From: CAYJPA01 sp964371945
GTDB lineage: Bacteria; Chloroflexota; Chloroflexia; Thermomicrobiales; UBA6265
Reading direction: 5' to 3'
Length of the DNA stretch: 64,000 nucleotides
NCBI GenBank assembly: GCA_964371945.1
Contig: CAYJPA010000022.1
Location: 1-64,000, forward strand
Shown piece by piece: positions 7,913-16,807 of the stretch. Position numbers and translations under genes: made by a program. The stretch's first letter is position 1; every line of letters begins with the position of its first letter. Under the pieces are notes generated by a model. It saw nothing but the letters and a program-made list of their open reading frames with translations. It ran no database searches and was not told the origin of the DNA.

Positions 7913-8956
7913 TTATCCGATCGTGATCCGCGCGTTGCCCGCCGCGTGGGATGCCAAGATACCTTCGATCAGCGCGACCGTTTTGCGTGCTTCGCTCGGC
8001 GGCGACTGCGCCGGTTCACCGGTCTCGAGTGAAGTCAGCAGATCCACAATGGCCGCCTGCATCCCGAAAACCGTTCCTCTCGGGACGATTGGTGTTGACG
8101 AGAAACCGGCGTCGGTTTGCGTGATGAGCGTTACTGACGATTCATCGACACGGAGCCGGCCGCTCGTGCCAATGAGATCGACACTGACCTGTGGAGTCGA
8201 TCTCTTCATACCACCAAGAAAAGCTCGGACACCGTTGTCAAACCCGATGAACGCATTGACACCAGGCTCCAGCGAAGCGTCGCGACCACCATCGCCGCCA
8301 TACTTGGTTCCGTAGTCCTCAAAGCCGGGCTCTAGCTCTCCGGTGACCCAAATCGGCGAGCCCTCGGCCAAATAGCAGATGAGGTCGAGGAAATGGCTGT
8401 GATTCCGCCAAAGCATCGCCCGCTCGCCGCCAAAGTGAACTGTCACCTGGCTCAGCCCGCCAATCGCCCCAGAGCGAACGGTCTCCCGTGCCGCGACATA
8501 ACTTGGCATCCAGCGACGGGTGTGGTTGACATTTACGACCACATTGTTTTTCTCGATCGCTTCGATCATCGAATCGGTGTCGGCCAGATCGGTCGACATG
8601 GGCTTTTCGCAGAAGATCGCCCGCGTCCCCGCGTTTGCAGCTTTTCGAACAACGTCACCGTGCAAGTGATCCGGCGTCGCAACGCAAACAAGATCGAACT
8701 GTTCCTGCCGAAGCATCTCGGAGTAGTCGCGATACGCCTTGATGCCTGGCCACGTGGCTGACCAGCGCTCGAGGAATAAATCGCATGCCGCCGGCGCGAT
8801 GTCGCAGCCCGCAACGACTGTTGCGGACGGAATTGCGGCCAGTGCCGACAGGTGACTGTGGGGTGCGGCGAGACCGAGCACGGGATGCGTACCTGGATTC
8901 GCTGGCTCCGACGTAATCCAGCTCAGACCGACGATGCCGACGCGATAAGTACTCAT
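7913..8956 (-). CDS. Gfo/Idh/MocA family oxidoreductase
   Basis: The 347-residue protein has the N-terminal Rossmann fold (YRVGIVGLSW, then VVAGCDIAP) and the family signature EKPMSTDLADTD, whose lysine is catalytic. The C-terminal alpha/beta domain holds the substrate. Family members oxidise or reduce sugars, inositols and sugar acids with NAD(P). Two ATG codons follow each other (8959, 8956); AGGAG is five bases before the second, which is chosen. The TGA of the upstream lyase gene overlaps this ATG by one base. It is one of two such enzymes in the operon, so two oxidation steps or a dehydrogenation/epimerisation pair are likely. Confidence 0.92.
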   Translation of the reverse strand: MSTYRVGIVGLSWITSEPANPGTHPVLGLAAPHSHLSALAAIPSATVVAGCDIAPAACDLFLERWSATWPGIKAYRDYSEMLRQEQFDLVCVATPDHLHGDVVRKAANAGTRAIFCEKPMSTDLADTDSMIEAIEKNNVVVNVNHTRRWMPSYVAARETVRSGAIGGLSQVTVHFGGERAMLWRNHSHFLDLICYLAEGSPIWVTGELEPGFEDYGTKYGGDGGRDASLEPGVNAFIGFDNGVRAFLGGMKRSTPQVSVDLIGTSGRLRVDESSVTLITQTDAGFSSTPIVPRGTVFGMQAAIVDLLTSLETGEPAQSPPSEARKTVALIEGILASHAAGNARITIG

Positions 8957-9894
8957 CATTGCTCCTTGGTAAATGGATTCCGCGAAAGTTCGGGAAACTG
9001 TTCGTCAACGAGCCGCGTTAGCGCATCGACGTGATCCTGGCTGCCGGCGTTGTACGGTCCGCGGATCGAAAGCGGCATATCGGGGAAAATGCCGGCTTTC
9101 GTCGCGATTTTCCCGAGCGCGGGCGACGCTGTGATCTCAGGGCAGGTCGCAAGCCAGGCTCGAAAGAATGCTTCGCTTCGCTCGCGGAGTCGGGCCGCCT
9201 CTTCCCATTTGCCTTCCAGACAGCAGTGCCAGAGTTTCAAGGCGAACGAGGGCGAAAGATTGGCCGTGAAACTGTAGTACCCCTTCGCGCCGAAGAGTGC
9301 GCCGGGAACGATTTGACCGTCGACCACGAAGTGATGCAAACCCGGCGTCGACTGCACGATGTCGATCAACGAGCCGACATCCCCGCCCGTATGCTTGCTG
9401 CCCACAAGACTCGGGGCAACCTCGAGAATCGCGCGATAGTCGCGCCCACTCAGGAAGCGGCCGCTACGCGCGATGTTGTAGTGAATGATCGCGACGTCTG
9501 GCAGCACCTCTTGAATTGCCGAAAAGAACCGAACGATCTCGGAGTCATTAAGCGGAACCCATGACGGTAGCGCAATCTGGATACGCGAGATTCCTTTTTC
9601 TTGTGCATATCGGGCCCGTTCAATCACTCCTTCGGTGTGACTCCATGTGCATCCGACCTGGGCTGCCATGCCCGTCGCTTCGACCCCGTCGGCAAAGGCA
9701 TCGACCAGATCGCGAAAGTCCGGCATGTCCATCACATGCATTTCGCCGTCGGTTCCGGTTGTATATGCGCCGTGCAGCCCGGATGCTTTGTAGCGGTGTA
9801 AAAGCTCAGCAACGAGTCCCGCGTCGACTCGCCCTGACGCATCCCATGGGGTCGGCATCGCGGCCCAAACGCCTTGCAACCAGGACAGGTTCAA
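8956..9894 (-). CDS. DapA/NanA superfamily aldolase or lyase
   Basis: The 312-residue TIM-barrel protein belongs to the dihydrodipicolinate synthase/N-acetylneuraminate lyase superfamily. TTGTDGEM fills the place of the T-T-G-x-G-E carboxylate-binding motif, HYNIARSG holds the catalytic tyrosine, and VGSKHTGGD holds the Schiff-base lysine. Members condense or cleave 2-keto acids (KDG aldolase, sialic acid lyase, 2-keto-3-deoxy sugar acid dehydratase). With the sialidase-fold protein and the sugar oxidoreductases next to it, cleavage or dehydration of a 2-keto-3-deoxy sugar acid is the best guess. It begins 13 bases after the FAH-family gene. Confidence 0.9.
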   Translation of the reverse strand: MNLSWLQGVWAAMPTPWDASGRVDAGLVAELLHRYKASGLHGAYTTGTDGEMHVMDMPDFRDLVDAFADGVEATGMAAQVGCTWSHTEGVIERARYAQEKGISRIQIALPSWVPLNDSEIVRFFSAIQEVLPDVAIIHYNIARSGRFLSGRDYRAILEVAPSLVGSKHTGGDVGSLIDIVQSTPGLHHFVVDGQIVPGALFGAKGYYSFTANLSPSFALKLWHCCLEGKWEEAARLRERSEAFFRAWLATCPEITASPALGKIATKAGIFPDMPLSIRGPYNAGSQDHVDALTRLVDEQFPELSRNPFTKEQ

Positions 9895-9907
9895 GTAGTG
9901 CTCCCAG

Positions 9908-10822
9908 CTATCGGGCCACGGTGTTGGTCATCGTGCCGAGTCTTTCGATCGACGTGATGACCACGTCGCCGGGCTGCAGATAGGTTTGGGTGGTGTCACC
10001 GACGCCGCCCGGCGTGCCCATGCAGAGCAGATCTCCAGGCCGGAGGGTCACAAATCGTGACAGAAACGCCACTGCTTCCGGAATCGTAAAGATCATCTCC
10101 CCCGCCGCGGAATGCTGCCGTAGTTCGCCATTGACCTTGAGCGACATTTCGAGATCAGTCGGATCGCCTATCTCGTCGCGGGTCACCAAGTAGGGCCCGA
10201 CGACGGCAAAGCCATCGCACCACTTGCCGAGCAGCCAGTCGAAAAACCAATCGCCGTCGCGCTCTTTTCGGCCCTCCGAGATCTTCAGGCTTCGCGCCGA
10301 GATGTCGTTGAAAACCACGTACCCGGCGACATAATCGTCTGCGTTCTCGACCGGCACCGATTTGGCCGGTTTGCCGATAACCGCCGCGATCTCGATCTCA
10401 TAGTCGAGCGTGTCGGAATCAGGCGGGATCACGATTGGGTCGCCGGCGCCGATCACGGCAGTTCCGGGCTTGATAAACGGCCTCGGGGTGATCGCGTGCT
10501 TATCCACCGACGTTCCGCCGCCCTCGGTGATGTGCGATTGATAATTCCCTGCCAGCAGGAAGACCGACGGAGGATCCGGAACCGCCGCCAGGAGCGTCAC
10601 CTGATCAAGGGGAATCGCCGGAACGATTTCCGCGATGCCGGCTTCTTCGACCCGTCGCGCGGCCGCTAGTCCCTGTTCACCCTTGGCCAGAAGCTCAACG
10701 ACGCTGACCGGCGCCGTCAACCCTAAGCTCGACGCCGCTTGGGCAAGGTCGACGATTCCGCCCTCGATCGCGATTCCCGCGCGCGGTTCGGCTGTACCTC
10801 GTTTGAACGTAACCAGTTTCAT
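9908..10822 (-). CDS. Fumarylacetoacetate hydrolase (FAH) family protein
   Basis: The 304-residue protein has the FAH C-terminal domain: LLAGNYQSHITEGG, YEIEIAAVIGKP (metal-binding acidic residues), FNDISARSLK, WCDGFAVVGPYLV and LLCMGTPGGVG. The N-terminal segment of about 75 residues is the usual short cap. Family enzymes hydrolyse C-C bonds of diketo acids or tautomerise keto acids. One known member type hydrolyses 2,4-diketo-3-deoxy sugar acids in non-phosphorylative deoxysugar catabolism, and this fits the neighbouring DapA-family and dehydrogenase genes. That link is inference. It is followed by the DapA-family gene at 13 bases. Confidence 0.92.
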   Translation of the reverse strand: MKLVTFKRGTAEPRAGIAIEGGIVDLAQAASSLGLTAPVSVVELLAKGEQGLAAARRVEEAGIAEIVPAIPLDQVTLLAAVPDPPSVFLLAGNYQSHITEGGGTSVDKHAITPRPFIKPGTAVIGAGDPIVIPPDSDTLDYEIEIAAVIGKPAKSVPVENADDYVAGYVVFNDISARSLKISEGRKERDGDWFFDWLLGKWCDGFAVVGPYLVTRDEIGDPTDLEMSLKVNGELRQHSAAGEMIFTIPEAVAFLSRFVTLRPGDLLCMGTPGGVGDTTQTYLQPGDVVITSIERLGTMTNTVAR

Positions 10823-10896
10823 CGTGTTGACTCCTCACGTTCGACTCGATTGTCGTCCGCCGATCTGACGGAGTTTTCCCGTTGAATCACTCGTTG

Positions 10897-11979
10897 CTAA
10901 AGCGCGACTCGCACTCCCGTTCTGGCCGATTCGTAGGCGGCATCGACGAGTCGCATTGCCGCCGTCACGTTTTCTCCTGTAGCCAGCGGATCGCGGTCCT
11001 CTTCGATCGCCCTCAGCAAGTCCTCGATGATGGTGACGCCGCCCGCGCCATAACCAGGCAATTTTCGAGATTCGTAATTTGTATGCTGAGCTATCACTGG
11101 GTCGATGGCCGCGCCTGGGCCGATCCAAGTGAGCGTTCCATCTGGCTGGATGCGAACGGACCCACGTGCTCCTCGCAGCGCCAGATAGCCTTCGCCGCCT
11201 GATCGTGGCAGCGCGTAAGCGAAGTGAACGGTACCGACTGCTCCCCCCGCGTAGCGAACGGCCATCGAGATCACGTCTTCGACATCGATCGCATCGCCCC
11301 CAACTGTTCCCGACATGGCCTGCACTTCCATGATCGGCTCACCGCTGAGCCACAGCATCAGATCGAGATCGTGAATACCCAGCCAGTGCAAGACTCCGCC
11401 GCCCATCCGCTCGCGACTGAAGATCATGTTGGATGGGTCCCGAACCGCAACGGACGAGGTGACGAAGATCGCCTCGGTTGCAAGCAAGCGCCCCAGGCGA
11501 CCGGCATCGATCAACGCTTTCGCGTCCTGCCATCCGCGGCCGTACCGGCGCGTCAGCGCGACTGCTACCTTGACGCCGGCCGATCTTGCGATCGCAAACG
11601 CTCGCTCAGCTTCCGCGGCGGTGCGTGCACCGGGTTTGTCGACCAAGATGTGGACCCCCGCGGCGGCCAACTTCTCGATTGCCGCCGCCGAGCCGGCATT
11701 CGGCAAGGTGACAAGCGCAACTTCCGGCCGGTGATCCTCGAGCAATCGGTCGAGATCGGTTACAAACGGAACTTTTGCCGCCCAGGTAGGCAAAGCCTCG
11801 CTGAGGTGCGGGTCGGAATGGTCGGGACGCAGGGTTATTCCTCGGTTTGGGTCGGCGTCGAAGAGCGCAACGACGTCAACCCGGCCGGGCATTTGCCCAA
11901 GCGATTCGACCCAACCGGTAACGTGGTAATGGTTCAGTCCGACCACGGCGACCTGAAAGCGGCGTTTGTGTGGGACCAT
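10897..11979 (-). CDS. Gfo/Idh/MocA family oxidoreductase (second copy)
   Basis: The 360-residue protein opens with a dinucleotide fold (QVAVVGLNHYHVTGW), continues with VDVVALFDAD, and carries a DKPGARTAAEAE version of the EKP signature. It differs strongly from the copy at 7913, so they probably act on different intermediates. The ATG at 11979 overlaps the TGA of the upstream MDR gene by one base (TGATG), a coupling arrangement; a longer frame to 12201 would lie inside that gene and is rejected. NAD(P)-linked sugar or cyclitol oxidation is the expected chemistry. Confidence 0.9.
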   Translation of the reverse strand: MVPHKRRFQVAVVGLNHYHVTGWVESLGQMPGRVDVVALFDADPNRGITLRPDHSDPHLSEALPTWAAKVPFVTDLDRLLEDHRPEVALVTLPNAGSAAAIEKLAAAGVHILVDKPGARTAAEAERAFAIARSAGVKVAVALTRRYGRGWQDAKALIDAGRLGRLLATEAIFVTSSVAVRDPSNMIFSRERMGGGVLHWLGIHDLDLMLWLSGEPIMEVQAMSGTVGGDAIDVEDVISMAVRYAGGAVGTVHFAYALPRSGGEGYLALRGARGSVRIQPDGTLTWIGPGAAIDPVIAQHTNYESRKLPGYGAGGVTIIEDLLRAIEEDRDPLATGENVTAAMRLVDAAYESARTGVRVAL

Positions 11980-13004
11980 CACGCCTGATCCCAATCGAAC
12001 ACGACGCCGACCATCGAACGGTCGCCGCCGGCGAACCGCTCGAGGATTGGACCGATCTGGTCCGCGGGAACCGTGTTGGAGACGAGCTTGCCAAGGGGCA
12101 ATCGACCGCGCGCCGCCTGTTCGAGGGCGTACACGAAGTTGCCGCGTCGCGTCGCGATGCGGGCAACCGGTTCGCTGATCGAGTCTGGATCCGACCCGCA
12201 CCCGATGATCTGGAGTCGCTGGTAATGGAATTTGCTCGGGAAGTTGAACGCTTCGAAAAAGAGATCCTGCCCGAGGCCGGGCGGCGGCGGTTGGCGATAA
12301 ACGCCCTGGACTGCGATCCGTGTGTAATCGCGCGCCAACGCGATCGCGTGCTTGAGCCCTGTCCAGGCACCCGATGTTTCGATAATCAGGTCAGGTCCGT
12401 TCGGATTCAGGTATTCCGCGATCCGCTCATCCGCGCCTGGAGCACTCGACTGCTCGACCCGTCCGAGTCCGAGATGTTGGGCGAAGGCGACCCGCTCCGG
12501 CGCGTTGTCGAGCGCCAGAACGCGAGCACCCATTTGGTTGGCCATCGATGCGGTCGATGCGCCGACCAGACCGAGACCGATGACGACTATTGTCTCGGCC
12601 GGGGCGTAGCCGCCGAGATGGAGCGCACTGACCGACCAGGCGCTAAGGTAGGTCAGGCTCGCGTCTCGCAGCGACAGGCCGTCCGGTATTAGGTGCGTTT
12701 GCTCTTCCTTCTGCACCGCGTAATCCTGGTGACCGATCCCGACCATTGCGACGCGGTCGCCTGGTTTTCGTTTTGTCACTCCGGCACCGACCGCATCGAT
12801 AATTCCGCTTCCCATGTAGAGCGCTTCGGTCCGGGCCGGAGACCCGTCCATCGAATAGGTGCCGGTACGATAGACATGGACATTACTTCCCGGGCTGAGC
12901 GCGGTGAACGCTGTTCGAACCAGAACCTCACCCACCCCAGGCGCCGGAATTGGTTCGTCAACGACTTCGAGTTTGCCGGGTCCCGTCACGTACCAGTGCT
13001 TCAT
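11979..13004 (-). CDS. MDR-superfamily dehydrogenase without zinc ligands
   Basis: The 341-residue protein has the medium-chain dehydrogenase layout: a GroES-like N-terminal domain and a Rossmann fold with VVIGLGLVGASTASMA. Zinc alcohol dehydrogenases carry a GxCGTDxH-type cysteine site near residue 40 and a lobe with four cysteines near residue 95. Here the first region reads TALSPGSNVHVYRTG and no cysteine cluster exists. It is thus a zinc-independent or altered MDR enzyme, similar in style to the TDH/bacteriochlorophyllide-dehydrogenase-like branch. It lies nine bases after the permease gene and overlaps the oxidoreductase gene downstream. Substrate is unknown; a hydroxyl oxidation in the pathway is likely. 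Confidence 0.85.
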   Translation of the reverse strand: MKHWYVTGPGKLEVVDEPIPAPGVGEVLVRTAFTALSPGSNVHVYRTGTYSMDGSPARTEALYMGSGIIDAVGAGVTKRKPGDRVAMVGIGHQDYAVQKEEQTHLIPDGLSLRDASLTYLSAWSVSALHLGGYAPAETIVVIGLGLVGASTASMANQMGARVLALDNAPERVAFAQHLGLGRVEQSSAPGADERIAEYLNPNGPDLIIETSGAWTGLKHAIALARDYTRIAVQGVYRQPPPPGLGQDLFFEAFNFPSKFHYQRLQIIGCGSDPDSISEPVARIATRRGNFVYALEQAARGRLPLGKLVSNTVPADQIGPILERFAGGDRSMVGVVFDWDQA

Positions 13005-13013
13005 CTGTCTGCT

Positions 13014-13919
13014 CTAACCCTTTGCGTGCGGATCAAGTGCGTCGCGCAATCCGTCGCCGAGAAAATTGATACTCAGCACCGTAAGCGCGATCGCCGCGCC
13101 GGGTCCAATCCAGACCCACGGCTCGTTGATCAAGATTTGCAGCGATTGCGCGGCGTTCAACATGTTTCCCCACGAGGGCGTAGGTGGCTGGATGCCAAGT
13201 CCGAGAAAGCTCAGTGCTGCTTCCCAGAGCATGGCGTTCGCGACGCCAAGTGTGCTTGCGACCACGATCGGAACGAATGAATTAGGCAGTACCTGCTTGA
13301 GGAGCATTCGCGAGGAGCTGGCGCCCATCGAGATCGCGGCCTCGATGTAGGGCTCGGTCATGACCGACAGCACCTGACTTCGCACCAGACGAGCGACCAC
13401 CATCCAACTGAAGAAGCCGATGATGAGGACCACATTCGTTTTGCTGGGTCCCAGCATCGAAACGAGCACAATCAGGAGCACGAACGAGGGAATCGACATA
13501 AAGACATCGGTAATTCGCATGATCAGCGAATCGGCCCAACCTCGTCGATAGCCCGAAATCAGGCCAAGCAGCGTGCCCAACCCAGAACTGATCGCCACTG
13601 CCGCGACGGCCACCGCGATCGACACCCTTCCTCCCACGAAGACGCGCGTCAAGGTGTCGCGTCCCAGTTTGTCGGTGCCGAGTGGGTGATCGAGGCTCGG
13701 CGACAACCGCGCGTCTCCGAGCTGCATCTTGTATGGATCGTATGGCGAGATGATCGGCGTCAGAATCGCCGCGGCGGTAATGAGTACGACGAAGATGAAG
13801 CCGGCAAATGCAAGCCGGTGCTTCATGAAACGCCGTCCAAAACTCGGTCTCTGCCGGATCCGGGTGAGTGGCGATGATTCCTCGCCGGCGGCAATTCGTG
13901 TCTGCGCGATCGAGATCAT
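13014..13919 (-). CDS. ABC transporter permease, DppC/OppC type
   Basis: The 301-residue inner-membrane protein has an N-terminal cytoplasmic segment, a first membrane helix (LAFAGFIFVVLITAAAIL), the periplasmic HPLGTDKLGRD motif typical of DppC-type permeases, and five further helices. The ATPase-contact loop is around EAAISMGASSSRMLLKQVLP. It pairs with the DppB-type permease, whose stop overlaps this ATG by four bases (ATGA). Peptide-family transporters of this kind also carry oligosaccharides in thermophiles and Chloroflexota, which suits the sugar enzymes downstream. No DppD/DppF ATPase is in the window. Confidence 0.93.
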   Translation of the reverse strand: MISIAQTRIAAGEESSPLTRIRQRPSFGRRFMKHRLAFAGFIFVVLITAAAILTPIISPYDPYKMQLGDARLSPSLDHPLGTDKLGRDTLTRVFVGGRVSIAVAVAAVAISSGLGTLLGLISGYRRGWADSLIMRITDVFMSIPSFVLLIVLVSMLGPSKTNVVLIIGFFSWMVVARLVRSQVLSVMTEPYIEAAISMGASSSRMLLKQVLPNSFVPIVVASTLGVANAMLWEAALSFLGLGIQPPTPSWGNMLNAAQSLQILINEPWVWIGPGAAIALTVLSINFLGDGLRDALDPHAKG

Positions 13920-14872
13920 TTGATTCGAATCCTGGGATCAGCAATGCTGTACGCCACGTCCGCGATGAAGCTGCTCACGACCACAACCACTGTGACCGCG
14001 AGTGCCAGCGCCATGACGAGCGGATAGTCCTTTTGAGAAGCGCCATTGAGCAGCAGGAGTCCGAGCCCGGGCCACTGAAAGACCGTCTCGATGATTACCG
14101 CGCCGCTAATCAGGTACGGCAGTCTGAACGCGATGACCGTGATGATTGGAATCAGGGCGTTCTTGAGACCGTGACGAACGATCACAATCCAGTTCCGTAG
14201 CCCTTTGGCCCTTGCCGTTCTGATGTAGTCGGCATGGAGCACTTCCAACAGGCTCGCCCGGGTGTAGCGGGTGAGTGCCGCGGCGAGCTCTAGCCCGAGG
14301 GTGGAACCCGGTAGGATGAGATGCTCGGCTCGATCGAACAGTGGATACTCGGCCCCGGCGCTGGTCGCTCCAAATGGCGGAAACCAGTTCAGCCGCACCG
14401 CAAAAAAGTAAATCATCAATAGGCCGAGAAAAAATCCGGGAATCGAGAGCCAAACGAATGAAAAGAAGGTCAACACATAGTCGAACCACGAATATTGTTT
14501 GATCGCCGCGATGATGCCAGTACTAACCCCCACGATGATCGACAGCACCAGGGCAAACCCGACGAGCAAGAGCGTGGTCGGAATCCGCTTCATAATGATG
14601 TCGCTGATTGGTTTTTGCGAAGTCAACGAATAACCGAGATCGCCGGTTACCGTGCGCCCAAGCCAGCGAACATATCGTATCGGCGCCGGGTCGTTGAGTC
14701 CCAGCCGCTCTCGGAACCGTTCCTTTGCATCGTCTGTCGTGAACGATTCCGGCCCCATCATGGCGTCGACCGCATCGCCGGGAGCGAGCTCGACGAAGAC
14801 GAAGACGAGCAGGCTGGTGCCGAGCAGGATCGTCAATGCGTGAATTAGGCGCTTGACTAAGTAGCCGGTCAA
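13916..14872 (-). CDS. ABC transporter permease, DppB/OppB type
   Basis: The 318-residue protein starts with the membrane helix common to DppB permeases (ALTILLGTSLLVFVFVELAP), has the periplasmic GDAVDAMMGPE loop, and ends with QKDYPLVMALALAVTVVVVV. The coupling helix near EVLHADYIRTARAKGL contacts the ATPase. The ATG at 14872 lies beside a sequencing gap, so its ribosome site and the spacing from the binding-protein gene cannot be judged. It forms the channel with the DppC partner. Confidence 0.92.
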   Translation of the reverse strand: MTGYLVKRLIHALTILLGTSLLVFVFVELAPGDAVDAMMGPESFTTDDAKERFRERLGLNDPAPIRYVRWLGRTVTGDLGYSLTSQKPISDIIMKRIPTTLLLVGFALVLSIIVGVSTGIIAAIKQYSWFDYVLTFFSFVWLSIPGFFLGLLMIYFFAVRLNWFPPFGATSAGAEYPLFDRAEHLILPGSTLGLELAAALTRYTRASLLEVLHADYIRTARAKGLRNWIVIVRHGLKNALIPIITVIAFRLPYLISGAVIIETVFQWPGLGLLLLNGASQKDYPLVMALALAVTVVVVVSSFIADVAYSIADPRIRIK

Positions 14873-14900
14873 TTGGTCAATCCGGGTGTAGGCTCAATGG

Positions 14901-15007
14901 ACCGGGGGGGGGGGCCCCCCCCCCCCCGGGCAAGAGGGGGCGAACAGTATGGCGGGGAGGGGNNNNNNNNNNCCAATTCGCGGGGGCGGCCCCCCGCCCC
15001 CCCCCGG
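14901..15007. other. Assembly gap (10 N) with mirrored poly-G/poly-C flanks
   Basis: Ten N stand at 14963-14972. On the left 11 G are followed by 13 C (14904-14927). On the right a GC-rich stretch ends in nine C (14997-15005). The outer edges GGACCGG and CCGGTCC are inverted copies. This is typical of a scaffold join or a hairpin sequencing failure. The real distance between the permease and binding-protein genes is unknown, though both look complete. Confidence 0.9.
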
Positions 15008-15026
15008 TCCAATTCCGTCCAAACGA

Positions 15027-16721
15027 TTAGCCGGATACGGTCCAATCGAAGGCGTGGTTGTGATACATGATGTGGCCGGGCCCGAACGCGGTTTCGGTGC
15101 CGGTGGTTAGCTTGCTGGTATTGACCGCGATCAGGTTCTTGCGGTCGAACAACCAGACCCACGGGCAATCCTCGTTGAGAATCTTGACTGCCTTCTGGTA
15201 GTGAGCCGCTTGCTCTGCCTGATCATACGTGCGGAGCGCCGCTTCCATCTCCGCGTCAAACTCAGCGCTAGAGTAGGTGAAGTTCTTCTTGCCGGGAGGT
15301 CCCCACACGACTGAAAGGTTCGACGGCGCCGGTTGCGCGCCGAACGATCCATATGTGAGATACCAGGTGCCGTCTTCGACCTCTTTGGAGCGCACGCCGC
15401 TCCCATCGTCGAATTTAAGCTCGACCTTGACGCCGACCGCGTCAAGGTACTGTTGGACCGCTTCCATCACCGTGGCGGTCACCTGGTCGGCATAGTAGTA
15501 CCAGAGCACGAGCGTTTTCTCGCCGGTCCATCCGGCCTCGGCCAGGAGCGATTTCGCCATCTCGGGATCGTAGCTGTACGGATTTGCGTCCGCTGGTTGC
15601 GCCCAGGTCACGTATGGGATTTCGGTCGAAACCGGATCTGCAAATCCCCTAAAGAGTGTCTCCGTGATCGTGGCGCGATCGATCGCATACGAGAACGCCT
15701 GGCGGACTCGCTTGTCGCTGATCTCAGGTTGGTTGATGTTGAACCAGAGCGCGGCGACGCCGGCCGGCGTCGTCACGATCTCCGCCCCGTCAATTCCTTC
15801 GACCAACTCGACGTCGTTTGCGGTCATCGGCGAGATCAGGCTGCTTCCTTCCTGCAATGCGGCGAGCGACGTTTCGAAGCTTGCAAAGAAGAGCAGGTTC
15901 AGCTTTGAAATCGCCGGCGCGCCGAAGTGATAGCCGGTATGCGCCTCGAGCTCGATTCGCTCACCTTCGACCAGTTTGACGAATTTGAACGGTCCGGCTC
16001 CGATGCGGCCCTCGGTCCAGAACGGCTGTGCGGCCAGCTCAGCGCGGGCAACTGTTCCGAGAATGTGCTCCGGCATGATGTTGATGAAGAAGAAGCCCGC
16101 GAGCATGCCCGAATCTGGCTGGGTGAGCTCGATCTGGACCGTGTAGTCGTCCGGCGCCGTGAGCCCGGTCAACGAGGTTGGAGTCGCCGCCGTCTGAGCC
16201 TCGGTGTAGCCGACAACGCTCTTGAACGCACCGCCCCAGCGGGAAGTGGCAGTGGGATCGGTCAAGACATTCAGCGTAAAGATGATGTCTTTGGCAGTGA
16301 CGGGCGTGCCGTCATGCCACATGGCATTCTGCCTGAGCTTGAAGGTCGCGACGGTGTCAACGATCTCCCAGGACTCGGCAAGATCGCCGACATATCCTTG
16401 AAGGTCGGCACTGAGCGTGATCAGCCGGGCATCAACCATCCGGTTGAGCTCGAACTGACTGCCTCCGTTGACGACATAGCAATACTCGGTGCTCGCGGCA
16501 TTGGGTTTGCCGCCGCCGCCGCCGGTTGCTCCAGCGTCAAAGCTCAGGGACACCTCGCCCTGCGCGGACGCGGGCGAAACAAGCGCCGCGTTGACCAATG
16601 CCGCCGCAAAGGGCGCGCCGAGTCCAAGCGCGGTCGCGCGCTTGATGATCTCGCGACGGGACATCCGACCTGCCGTCGCATCCGCGATCAATGTGTCGAT
16701 TCGATTGACTTCTTGATTCAT
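15027..16721 (-). CDS. ABC transporter substrate-binding protein, peptide/oligosaccharide family 5
   Basis: The 564-residue protein is an SBP_bac_5 (DppA/OppA-type) binding protein. A Tat signal (SRREIIKRATALGLG, residues about 21-36) leads to a cleavage region near SPASAQG. The body has the family features: ESWEIVDTVATFKLRQNAMW, HDGTPVTAKDIIFTLN, and WFNINQPEISDKRVRQAFSY. The ATG at 16721 has GGAGG five bases ahead, so the longer frame to 16856 is not used. It follows the GntR regulator gene and precedes the two permease genes, making it the receptor of the imported substrate of this operon. Confidence 0.93.
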   Translation of the reverse strand: MNQEVNRIDTLIADATAGRMSRREIIKRATALGLGAPFAAALVNAALVSPASAQGEVSLSFDAGATGGGGGKPNAASTEYCYVVNGGSQFELNRMVDARLITLSADLQGYVGDLAESWEIVDTVATFKLRQNAMWHDGTPVTAKDIIFTLNVLTDPTATSRWGGAFKSVVGYTEAQTAATPTSLTGLTAPDDYTVQIELTQPDSGMLAGFFFINIMPEHILGTVARAELAAQPFWTEGRIGAGPFKFVKLVEGERIELEAHTGYHFGAPAISKLNLLFFASFETSLAALQEGSSLISPMTANDVELVEGIDGAEIVTTPAGVAALWFNINQPEISDKRVRQAFSYAIDRATITETLFRGFADPVSTEIPYVTWAQPADANPYSYDPEMAKSLLAEAGWTGEKTLVLWYYYADQVTATVMEAVQQYLDAVGVKVELKFDDGSGVRSKEVEDGTWYLTYGSFGAQPAPSNLSVVWGPPGKKNFTYSSAEFDAEMEAALRTYDQAEQAAHYQKAVKILNEDCPWVWLFDRKNLIAVNTSKLTTGTETAFGPGHIMYHNHAFDWTVSG

Positions 16722-16778
16722 AACATCCTCCAGATGTTCGAACGATCGCCGTTGCTCATTCGAGCCAAAAGTTGGGGG

Positions 16779-16796
16779 GACCGGCAATGGCCGGTC
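16779..16796 (-). terminator. Hairpin between the GntR gene and the binding-protein gene
   Basis: GACCGGC and GCCGGTC pair across AATG. On the minus strand the stem is followed by CCCCCCAACTTTT. It could attenuate read-through from the regulator gene into the transport genes, or be a second regulatory site. Intrinsic termination would be weak. Confidence 0.35.
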
Positions 16797-16807
16797 GTAA
16801 GCGTAGG

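Noticed and set aside
14904..14927. Poly-G/poly-C run as a functional G-quadruplex or regulatory element
   Set aside because: It abuts an N gap and has mirrored edges, which points to an assembly or sequencing artefact.
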